From contig NZ_CP061378.1 of assembly GCF_015624485.1 (NCBI RefSeq), positions 3,844,001-3,908,000 of the forward strand: 64,000 nt of DNA, given 5' to 3'. Source of the DNA: Bradyrhizobium genosp. L. GTDB lineage: Bacteria > Pseudomonadota > Alphaproteobacteria > Rhizobiales > Xanthobacteraceae. Below the pieces are notes generated by a model. It was not told the origin of the DNA. It did not search any database and was given only the letters and a program-made list of their open reading frames with translations. This document shows positions 57,276 through 64,000 of the stretch, in pieces. The translations under genes were made by a program, and so were the position numbers. The stretch's first letter is position 1, and each line of letters begins with the position of its first letter.

Positions 57276-58427
57276 TCAGATATTTGCGGTATCTTTCTCA
57301 CCCAAGGCCTTCAATACGGCCCGGCACTCGGACGTCATGCCGTCCATGATCTGGCGGATCGATTGCTCTTCCTTGATGCGGCCGACGATCTGCCCGGTCA
57401 TGTAGCCCATGTAGTCGACGGCGTTGGCGAGCTCGAGCCGCTTCAGCGCAGGCGCCACGAGCAGCTTCTGGGCGGCCAGCGGCAGCGGCTGCGGCGCGCC
57501 GGGCGCATCCCAGGCGTCAGACCATTTGCTGCGCAGACCGCGCAGCGGCTTGCCGGTGTCGTATTTGCGCTGGATCGCATCCTGGGACCGCGCCGCCAGG
57601 ACCCGCTTGCGCATCTCCGGCGACAGCTCGCTCTGCGGCGAGCCGAGCCAGATCGTACCGCACCAGACGCCTTCGGCGCCGAGCGCGAACGCCGCCGCCA
57701 GATGACGGCCGCTGCCGACGCCGCCGGCAGCGAGCACCGGGACCGGCGCGATCGCATCGACCACCTCGGGCCACAGCACCATCGAGGAGATCGTGCCGGT
57801 ATGGCCGCCCGCCTCGCTGCCTTGCGCCACGACCAGGTCGACACCGGCCTGGACCTGCTTGCGGGCGTGCTCGGCGCTGCCGGCCATGGCGCCGACCTTG
57901 ATGCCGTAGCCGTGCAGGCGGTCGACGACATAGGCCGGTGGCGCGCCCATCGCGCTGAGCACGAATTTGGCCTGGGGATGCCGGACAACGACCTCCAGGA
58001 CCTCAAGGACGCCTTCCTCGGTATGGCCGTGGCCCGGCGGCTTTTCCCGCAACATCTCCGCCTCGACCTCCGGCGGCAGCGGCGGAATGCCGGCGTCGTC
58101 GAGCAGCCTGTCGACGAACGCGATGTGCTCCTTGGGCAGTGCCTTGAGGCGATCCGACAATGGGACCACCTCGCCCACCTTGTTGGCGAACAGCACGTCG
58201 ATGCAATAGGGCCGTCCGGCGGTCTTGCGGTCCATGTCGGTCAGGATCCGCTCGAGCTCGTCCGGCTGATAGTAGCTCGCCGCGAGCGCGCCCATGCCGC
58301 CTGCATTGGTCACCTCGATGGCGACCTCCGGCTTGTGGGTGAAGCCGAAAATCGGGACCTCGACCCCGAACATCTCGGTGACCCGGTTACGCATCGGCGA
58401 CCTCGCGTGTTTGGCAAATTGGTTCAT
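57276..58427 (-). CDS. NAD(P)H-dependent flavin oxidoreductase (nitronate monooxygenase family)
   Basis: A 383-residue 2-nitropropane-dioxygenase-like FMN enzyme. VPIFGFTHKPEVAIEVTNAG at the start, VAQGSEAGGHTGTISSMVLW and PVLAAGGVGSGRHLAAAFAL are the FMN-phosphate binding parts of this TIM-barrel family. Members oxidise alkyl nitronates (such as propionate 3-nitronate) or act as enoyl reductases; neither can be picked from sequence. The gene lies 30 bp after the acyl-CoA dehydrogenase gene and may form an operon with it. Its last codons fall inside an AT-rich patch. Confidence 0.85.
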   Translation of the reverse strand: MNQFAKHARSPMRNRVTEMFGVEVPIFGFTHKPEVAIEVTNAGGMGALAASYYQPDELERILTDMDRKTAGRPYCIDVLFANKVGEVVPLSDRLKALPKEHIAFVDRLLDDAGIPPLPPEVEAEMLREKPPGHGHTEEGVLEVLEVVVRHPQAKFVLSAMGAPPAYVVDRLHGYGIKVGAMAGSAEHARKQVQAGVDLVVAQGSEAGGHTGTISSMVLWPEVVDAIAPVPVLAAGGVGSGRHLAAAFALGAEGVWCGTIWLGSPQSELSPEMRKRVLAARSQDAIQRKYDTGKPLRGLRSKWSDAWDAPGAPQPLPLAAQKLLVAPALKRLELANAVDYMGYMTGQIVGRIKEEQSIRQIMDGMTSECRAVLKALGEKDTANI

Positions 58428-58457
58428 CGTCAGTCCCGACTGTCGTGCCGGTGCGCT

Positions 58458-59597
58458 TTACAGCGCACGCGCGATCAGCTCCTTCATGACTTCATTGGAG
58501 CCGCCCCAGATCTTCTGGATGCGTCCGTCGCTCCACATCCTCGCGATCGGATAGTCGAGCATGTAGCCGTAGCCGCCGTGCAACTGGACGCAATCGTCGA
58601 TGATCTCGCATTGCTTGTCGGTCGCCCACCACTTCGCCATCGCCGCGGTCTCCGGGTCGAGCGTGCCGTCGATCAGCCGGTCGATGCAGCTCTCGACGAA
58701 GCTGCGCGTCACCGACGTCGCGGTCTTGGCCTCGGCCAGGACCATCCGCGTGTTCTGGAATTCAATCAGCGGCTTGCCGAACACCTCGCGCTGCTTGACA
58801 TAGGCGATGGTCTCGGCGAGCGCCGCCTCGGCCAGCGCCAGCGCCTGCATGGCGATGTTGATGCGCTCCTTGGCGAGCTGCTCCATCAATTGATAGAAGC
58901 CGCGGCCCTCGATGCCACCCAAAAGATTCTCGACGGGCACGCGTGCGTCGTCGAAGAACAGTTCCGCCGTGTCCTGGGCCTTGAGGCCGACCTTGTCCAA
59001 CCTGCGGCCGCGCCGGAAGCCGTCAGTCTTGTCGGTCTCGACGACCAGCAGGCTGAAACCGCGCACGCCCTCGCCGGTATCCGTCTTGACTGCGAGGCAG
59101 ATCAAATCGGCGGTGTGGCCGTGGGTGATGAAGGTCTTCTGTCCATTGACGACGTAATCGCGGCCGTCGCGTCGAGCATGGGTTCTGATGGCCCTGACGT
59201 CGGATCCCGCGCCCGGCTCGCTCATCGCCAGCGCTGCCACGAGCTCGCCGCTGGCCATGCGCGGCAGCCAGCGGCGCTTCTGCTCCTCGGTGCCGTACTG
59301 CACGAAGTAGGGCGCCAGGATCACGTTCTGCAAGGGGATGCTGAAGTCGGGAAATGCGATCGCAGCCAGTTCCTCGATGATCACGGCCTCGTGGCGGAAA
59401 TTGCCGCCGCCTCCTCCATAGATTTCCGGCGTGCTGGCGCAGAGCAGGCCGAGCGCGCCCGCCTTGCGCCAGAGATCACGGTCGATGTAGCCCCTTGCCC
59501 GCCACGCATCGGCATGCGGTACGACTTCGGCGGCCAGGAAGCGGCGGACATTGGCGCGGAAGAGATCGAGCTCGCCGGTGTCGGGCATTGCGGTCAC
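58458..59597 (-). CDS. Acyl-CoA dehydrogenase, long-chain-like
   Basis: A 379-residue flavoprotein of the acyl-CoA dehydrogenase family. AMSEPGAGSDVRAIRTHAR and NGQKTFITHGHTADLICLAV are the FAD/substrate regions, and VQLHGGYGYMLDYPIARMWS comes near the end. Where medium-chain enzymes have the catalytic glutamate (YEGT), this one has IWGGSNEVMKELIARAL, as in long-chain enzymes, where the glutamate is elsewhere. GTG at 59595-59597 has GGAG 7 bases upstream and is preferred over ATG at 59586-59588. Upstream of the nitronate-monooxygenase-like gene. Confidence 0.9.
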   Translation of the reverse strand: MTAMPDTGELDLFRANVRRFLAAEVVPHADAWRARGYIDRDLWRKAGALGLLCASTPEIYGGGGGNFRHEAVIIEELAAIAFPDFSIPLQNVILAPYFVQYGTEEQKRRWLPRMASGELVAALAMSEPGAGSDVRAIRTHARRDGRDYVVNGQKTFITHGHTADLICLAVKTDTGEGVRGFSLLVVETDKTDGFRRGRRLDKVGLKAQDTAELFFDDARVPVENLLGGIEGRGFYQLMEQLAKERINIAMQALALAEAALAETIAYVKQREVFGKPLIEFQNTRMVLAEAKTATSVTRSFVESCIDRLIDGTLDPETAAMAKWWATDKQCEIIDDCVQLHGGYGYMLDYPIARMWSDGRIQKIWGGSNEVMKELIARAL

Positions 59598-59612
59598 GAG
59601 CGGGCTCCGCGG

Positions 59613-60814
59613 CTATGGGCTGACCAGCGGACAGCCGCCTTGATCGAGCGGCCGGACCGCCTTGTCCGCCGGGATCACCGCGATCTGCTTGTAATAGTCC
59701 CAGGCTGCCTTGGATTCCTTCGGCGACTTGACTTCGAAGAGATAGAGATCGCGCATCACGCGGCCGTCGGCGCGCAAATGCGCATCATGCGACATGAAGT
59801 CGTTGATCGGCATCTCGCGCATCTTGGCCATCACCTGGTCGGGGTCCTTGGAGCCGACCGCCTTGATCGCCTTCAGGTAATGATTGACCACGCTGTAGGC
59901 GCCGGCCTGCACCTGGGTCGGCATCGCCTTCATCCGCTCATAGAACCGCTTGGCGAACGCACGGGTCTCGTCGTTCTGGTCCCAGTAGAAGGCTTCGGCG
60001 ACGATGATGCCCTGGGCGTCCTTGAGGCCGACGCCGTGGATCGCATCGATCGTCGCCATCAAGGCCGCGAAGCGCTGTCCCTGGGCCTTGAGGCCGAACT
60101 CCTCGCCCTGCTTGAGCACCGTCGCAAGATCGGCGCCGGCTTCGACGAGACCGATCACCTTCGCCTTGGACGATTGCGCTTGCAGCAGGAACGACGAGAA
60201 ATCCGTCGCGCCGGTCGGCGTGCGCACCGAACCGACTACCGTTCCGCCACCGGCTTTCACGGCAGCGGACGCGTCACCTTCGAGGCTGTTGCCGAACACG
60301 GTGTCGTTGGTCAGAAAGAACCAGGAGTTCTCGCCGCGGTGACCAGGCCGCTGGTCGGCCCATGGCCCAGCGAATAGGTGTCGTAGGTCCATTGCGCCAC
60401 ATGGGGCGAGCATTTCGCGCCCGTGAGCTCGGAGCTTGCGGCGGCGTTGAACAGCGCGAGCTTCTTCCGGGTTCGGGTCATGTCGGCGATCGCCAGCGCA
60501 AGGCCCGAGAACGGCACGTCGATGATCGTATCGACGTTCTCCTCGTCGTACCATTTCCTGGCAATCGCCACCCCGACATCGACCTTGAGCTGGAAATCCG
60601 CGGAGACGATCTCGACGGGTTTCCCAAGCACCAGGCCCGCGTCTTCCGCGGCGAGCTTCGCCGCTTCGACGCTGCCGCGTCCGCCGGCGGCCGAATACAC
60701 CGACGACTGGTCGCCCAGCACACCGATCTTCACCGGCGCATCAGTGGCTGTTTCGGCAACAGCGTGCCCAACCGCGAGCAACGATATCGCCGCAGCCCCC
60801 AACCATTTCAACAT
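59613..60814 (-). pseudogene. Branched-chain amino-acid-type ABC binding protein, frameshifted
   Basis: The first part (from ATG 60812-60814, preceded by GGGGAGG) encodes a signal peptide (MLKWLGAAAISLLAVGHAVA) and a type I periplasmic binding fold (VKIGVLGDQSSVYSAAGGRG). Near 60331-60350 the good reading moves from one frame (YDTYSLGHGPTSGLV) to another (RGENSWFFLTNDTVFGNSLE), which continues to 59613 with the rest of a LivK-type protein (about 400 residues in all). The single frame change suggests a natural frameshift or a sequencing error. Similar proteins bind branched or aromatic acids for ABC uptake. Adjacent to an acyl-CoA synthetase. Confidence 0.85.
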
Positions 60815-60861
60815 ACGCGCCTCCCCGCTTCGGTCTTCTGTTTGACCCATGATGGCATAAT

Positions 60862-60879
60862 TTGTCGAACGTTCAACAA
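60862..60879. promoter_or_regulatory. 18-bp palindrome, candidate TetR-type operator
   Basis: TTGTCGAACGTTCAACAA is a palindrome with a single mismatched pair (TTGT-x-GAACGTTC-x-ACAA). It lies in the divergent region between the binding-protein pseudogene and the acyl-CoA synthetase gene, about 50 bp from the former start. A TetR gene lies at the end of the same cluster. Confidence 0.55.
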
Positions 60880-60982
60880 AAATATGTTGCCTTCCTCCTT
60901 GGCGGCCCTAGGATCGATTTCGACAGCGAAAAGAAGCAGAGCCGGGCCGTTGCGCCTGCGCCAGCAAACGCGGGGAGAAACG

Positions 60983-62596
60983 GTGGCTGAGACGATCTTC
61001 GAGGCATTTCAGGCCAGCGTGGCCACGGCACCGGACAATGCCTTCGTCTGCGTGCCGGCAGGGACCTCTTACGCGCCAGATGGCTTCGAATGGACCTATG
61101 CCGAGACGATGCGGCGCGTTGCCGATCTCGTCGCGCGCTACAAGCAGGCGGGATACGGCCTCGGACATCGCATCGCCCTGCTCGTCGAGAACCGGCCGGC
61201 CTATTTCATTCATTTGCTGGCGCTCAACGCCATCGGTGCGAGCATCGTGCCCGTCAATCCCGATCATCGGCATGCCGAATTGCTCTATCAGATGAGCCAC
61301 AGCGGCGCGGTGCTCGCAGTGGCGCTGCGTCACCACGTCGACCGTTTGAAGGCCGTCGCCGGCGAACTGACCGGCCCGTTCGCCGTCGTCGCTGCCGACG
61401 AGTTGCCGGAATATCTCCCCTCGCCGTCACGTCAGGCGGCTTCAGGCGCGCTCGACCGCAACACCGAGGCCGGCGTCTTCTACACATCGGGAACGACCGG
61501 CCGGCCGAAGGGCTGCCTGGTCACCAACGACTACTGGCTCTCGGCGGGCGAATGGTTCTTCACGCTGGCGAACGCCGGCGGCCGGTTCTCGATCGAGCCC
61601 GGACGGGATCGCCTGTTCAATCCGATGCCGGTGTTCCACGTCCATGCCGGCGTCGTCGCGCTGATGCCGATGCTGCTTTCGCAAGGCTGCATCATCCGCC
61701 CCGAATATTTCTCGGCCAAGCGCTGGTGGCGCGAGGTGACCGAGAGCCGCGCCACGATCGTCCACTACATCGGCGCCGTGCCGCAGGCCCTGGTTGCGCT
61801 CGATCGCTCGGCCGACGAGCGCGCGCATGCGATCCGGTTCGGCTTCGGCGCCGGGATGGAGCCTGCGATTCATCGCGCGTTCGAGCAGCGTTTTGGAATT
61901 CCCCATCTCGAAGTCTGGGGCATGACGGAGGTCGGGCGCTGGACCGCCAACGATCACGAGCCGCGTCCGCTGGGGGTTCGCGCGATCGGGCGCGCGATTC
62001 CGCCGCTCGAGGCGAAGGTGATCGACGAGCAAGATTGCGAGGTGCCAACTGGAGCCGAAGGCGAACTCGTGGTGCGGCTGGCGGGAGACAATCCGCGCAA
62101 AGGCTTTTTCGCCGGCTACCTCGCCGACGACGCCGCGACGGAGGCCGGCTGGCGCGGCGGATGGTGGCATTCGGGCGACATCGTGCGTCGGGACGACGAC
62201 GGCACGATCTATTTCGTCGACCGGCGCAAGAATATGATCCGGCGATCCGGCGAGAACATTGCCGCGACCGAGGTCGAGACCGTGCTGTGCCGGCATCCCG
62301 CGGTCGGCCAGATCGCGATCATGGCCGTTCCTGACGAGAAGACAGGCGAAGAGATCTTCGCCTGCGTAGTCCCGGTGCCGAAGCGAACCGCCGATCATCA
62401 GCTCGCGAACGACATTGTCGATTATTGCAACGGCCAGCTCGCCTACTACAAGGCTCCGGGCTGGATCCTGTTTCTCGATCGGCTGCCGGTGACGGCGACG
62501 CAGAAGATCAACAAGGCGCAGATCTTCGAAGCCGGGCTCGACCCACGGACGCTGGTCGGTGCGATCGATCTGCGTTCGATGAAACGGCGCAGGTAA
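60983..62596 (+). CDS. AMP-dependent acyl-CoA synthetase
   Basis: A 537-residue ANL-superfamily ligase. The ATP P-loop motif is FYTSGTTGRPKGCLVTN, then FHVHAGVVALMP, WGMTEVGRWTAN (A5-like), GWWHSGDIVRRDDDGTIYFV and the C-terminal hinge VDRRKNMIRRSGENIAATEV. A late lysine in VTATQKINKAQI is the adenylation lysine region. It activates a carboxylic acid to its CoA thioester; the acid is unknown. GTG 60983 sits 5 bases after GGGGAG, so the long open frame upstream is not used. Likely controlled by the divergent operator. Confidence 0.9.
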   Translation: MAETIFEAFQASVATAPDNAFVCVPAGTSYAPDGFEWTYAETMRRVADLVARYKQAGYGLGHRIALLVENRPAYFIHLLALNAIGASIVPVNPDHRHAELLYQMSHSGAVLAVALRHHVDRLKAVAGELTGPFAVVAADELPEYLPSPSRQAASGALDRNTEAGVFYTSGTTGRPKGCLVTNDYWLSAGEWFFTLANAGGRFSIEPGRDRLFNPMPVFHVHAGVVALMPMLLSQGCIIRPEYFSAKRWWREVTESRATIVHYIGAVPQALVALDRSADERAHAIRFGFGAGMEPAIHRAFEQRFGIPHLEVWGMTEVGRWTANDHEPRPLGVRAIGRAIPPLEAKVIDEQDCEVPTGAEGELVVRLAGDNPRKGFFAGYLADDAATEAGWRGGWWHSGDIVRRDDDGTIYFVDRRKNMIRRSGENIAATEVETVLCRHPAVGQIAIMAVPDEKTGEEIFACVVPVPKRTADHQLANDIVDYCNGQLAYYKAPGWILFLDRLPVTATQKINKAQIFEAGLDPRTLVGAIDLRSMKRRR

Positions 62597-62613
62597 TGCC
62601 GAGCGGAGTGACG

Positions 62614-63252
62614 CTAGGCCGACGCGCCCTTGCGCAGGAACGCGTCAAGCAAATCGTGGCATGCCGCCTCGCCTTCCGCAGCCGACACGGTTTCCGGATC
62701 GGCGGCCCAGCCGGCCCACAAACCTTCGGTGAGCTGGGTCAGCGTGATCGCGAGGCGATCGGCTTTGATCTTCGCCCCTCGCGCATCGGCCGCGCGCCGG
62801 ATCAAATTGGTCAGTCCGCGACGGTAGGGCCGGTAGAGCTGCCGGTAGATTTCGGCGAGCTCGGGAGACCAGTGCGAGGTGCTGGCGAGCGCGACCCAGA
62901 CCAGCACCCGCTCGGGCGTGAACACCGGCGGAGAAAAACTCGCCGTCACCACGGCGTGCAGGCGGTCCAATGGATCCGATCCAGCCGCCTCTGCCGCAGC
63001 CCTCGTGGCCTGCTCGAACTCCCGCGCCACCTCACCGACGGCGTGCAACAGCAACGCATCCTTGCCGGGGAAATAGTGCCCGATCAGCCCGCGCGAGAAG
63101 CCTGCGGCCTCGCAGATGGTCGCAACGGTGACGTCCTTGTAGCCGTGCTCGGCGATCGCCTTCATCACGGCGACGACGAACTCGCGCCGTTTCAGCTCCT
63201 GATCCGACGATCCGACCGGACGCCCCCGCGCCCGCTTCTCCGCTTTCTGCAA
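62614..63252 (-). CDS. TetR family regulator, BetI-like
   Basis: A 212-residue TetR regulator. The N-terminal helix-turn-helix is TVATICEAAGFSRGLIGHYF with PGKDALLLHAV after it, the pattern seen in BetI-type proteins. The C-terminal domain (DRLAITLTQLTEGLWAGWAA) would bind the effector. The best start is a TTG at the complement of 63250-63252 with GGAG about 8 bases upstream; no ATG lies near it. It converges on the acyl-CoA synthetase gene and may control it and the gene's divergent neighbour. Effector unknown; an acyl-CoA is plausible. Confidence 0.87.
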   Translation of the reverse strand: MQKAEKRARGRPVGSSDQELKRREFVVAVMKAIAEHGYKDVTVATICEAAGFSRGLIGHYFPGKDALLLHAVGEVAREFEQATRAAAEAAGSDPLDRLHAVVTASFSPPVFTPERVLVWVALASTSHWSPELAEIYRQLYRPYRRGLTNLIRRAADARGAKIKADRLAITLTQLTEGLWAGWAADPETVSAAEGEAACHDLLDAFLRKGASA

Positions 63253-63616
63253 GCCGTGCTCTCCCTGGTGGCCGCGCGTGTTCGGTTGAACCTCAATCGC
63301 CCGAATTTATTTGAATGTCCATTTAATTTCATGCGCGACTGAACGCCGGGCGTCTCGACCAATGAAAAAAGCAATACAGTTGAAAGCGTTAGGCTGAAGT
63401 TTGCAACTGCGATCCGTCGACAGAATGAATTTTGAGCGGACCAGGCTGAGCGGTCCATCGACGACGTCTTCTCGTCTGAAAGCCGATATTGCCGCAGTTG
63501 GCGGACGCTGCAATAAGCGCGGGCTCCGATGCAGAGATCACTGGTGACCCCGCGGCATCTGGTCCGTATAGGATGGCATCAGAGAACAACAACAAGCCTC
63601 CCGAGGAGACTACCAA
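63253..63616. other. Divergent intergenic region TetR / TRAP dctP
   Basis: This 364-bp gap contains the promoters for the TetR gene and the TRAP gene and one candidate operator (63311-63326). It is richer in A/T than the flanks between about 63300 and 63420. I see no ORF with a ribosome site and no RNA gene. Confidence 0.4.
63311..63326. promoter_or_regulatory. Imperfect palindrome upstream of the TetR gene
   Basis: TTGAATGTCCATTTAA is a palindrome with one mismatched pair (TTGAATG / CATTTAA). It lies about 60 bp upstream of the TetR start codon and may be its autoregulatory site. It resembles TGAATG-NN-CATTCA sites of some TetR regulators but has different arms from the operator at 60862. 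Confidence 0.4.
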
Positions 63617-64000
63617 TGAGCTTTTCACGACGCACGCTGCTGAAGGCCTCCGCCGCTTCCGCCGTCCTCGGCGGGATTGGCGCACCTCATGTCGCGCGCG
63701 CCCAGGCCGCCGAGTTCAGCTACAAATTCGCCAACAACCTGCCGGAGTCGCATCCGTTCGTGACCCGTGCCCGCGAGATGGCGGCGGCGATCAAGACCGA
63801 GACCAACGGCCGGTTCGATCTACAGGTGTTCCCGAACAGCCAGCTCGGCTCCGATACCGACATGCTGAGCCAGGTGCGCTCGGGCGGCGTCGAGTTCTTC
63901 ACGCTGTCAGGCCTGATCCTGGCGACCCTGGTGCCGGCGGCCTCGATCAACGGCATCGGCTTCGCGTTCCCGGACTATCCCACGGTCTGGAAGGCCATGG
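63617..64000 (+). CDS. TRAP transporter solute receptor DctP, 5' part
   Basis: 128 residues are seen before the window ends. The N-terminus has a twin-arginine signal (SRRTLLKASAASAV; cleavage near ARAQ). Then come FKFANNLPESHP-like residues (YKFANNLPESHPFVTRAREM) and VFPNSQLGSDTDMLSQVRSG, the DctP fold's typical opening. TRAP receptors deliver organic acids to DctQM permeases driven by a sodium or proton gradient; the permeases should lie just to the right. ATG 63617 follows GAGGAGA. Tat export of a TRAP receptor is unremarkable in this group. Confidence 0.93.

Noticed and set aside
60362..60982. Upstream extension of the acyl-CoA synthetase frame
   Set aside because: It runs antisense through the binding-protein gene and lacks ligase features; GTG 60983 with GGGGAG is a clear start.

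Overview
The window looks like chromosome of a Bradyrhizobium-type alphaproteobacterium (Nitrobacteraceae). The evidence is high GC with strong third-position GC bias, a nifR3(dusB)-ntrB-ntrC...ntrY-ntrX-hfq-hflX block, a pcm-like/tolC/popZ/valS block, a rhizobial aapJQMP general amino-acid transporter, and several intergenic inverted repeats of kinds I associate with Bradyrhizobium/Rhodopseudomonas genomes. Species cannot be fixed from this sequence alone.

Layout. 1-0.3 kb: start of a Flp-pilus cpaB gene, cut by the window edge. 0.6-7.8 kb: metC-like PLP enzyme, the aapJQMP operon and a cysteine synthase. 8.3-17.6 kb: one RND efflux operon (outer-membrane factor, adaptor, two inner-membrane pumps), then a DTW-domain tRNA-modification gene and tRNA-Cys. 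19.4-26.1 kb: an amide/amino-acid island with a substrate-binding protein, a permease-ATPase fusion, a stand-alone acetamidase/formamidase, an AraC-type regulator fused in frame to a second acetamidase/formamidase, and a RidA-like protein. This is the most unusual system seen. 26.2-34.3 kb: a damaged small gene, tRNA-Asn, pcm-like, tolC, popZ, valS and a 3-methyladenine glycosylase. 34.4-39.0 kb: lipA, a P-loop kinase-like gene, a RatA/COQ10 gene, a BA14K-like gene, pncC and ispDF.

39.1-50.4 kb: nitrogen control. dusB-ntrB-ntrC lies behind overlapping palindromes resembling an NtrC site. A 1.8-kb patch of tiny genes follows, then ntrY-ntrX, hfq and hflX. 50.5-53.7 kb: mgtE, mazG and queC, with two copies of one repeat; one copy supplies the 3' end of mazG. 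54.0-55.7 kb: a nitrile hydratase operon (alpha, beta, activator) with a cobalt-type metal motif and a histidine-rich alpha N-terminus. 55.7-63.3 kb: acyl-CoA catabolism (enoyl-CoA hydratase, nitronate-monooxygenase-like flavoprotein, acyl-CoA dehydrogenase, a frameshifted branched-chain-type binding protein, an acyl-CoA synthetase and a TetR regulator), with two candidate operators. The window ends inside a TRAP transporter dctP gene.

Functional thread. Much of the window concerns acquiring and controlling nitrogen: amino-acid uptake, nitrile-to-amide conversion, amide hydrolysis and Ntr control. The idea that nitrile hydratase and the amidases form a nitrile/amide scavenging route is inference; they are about 30 kb apart.
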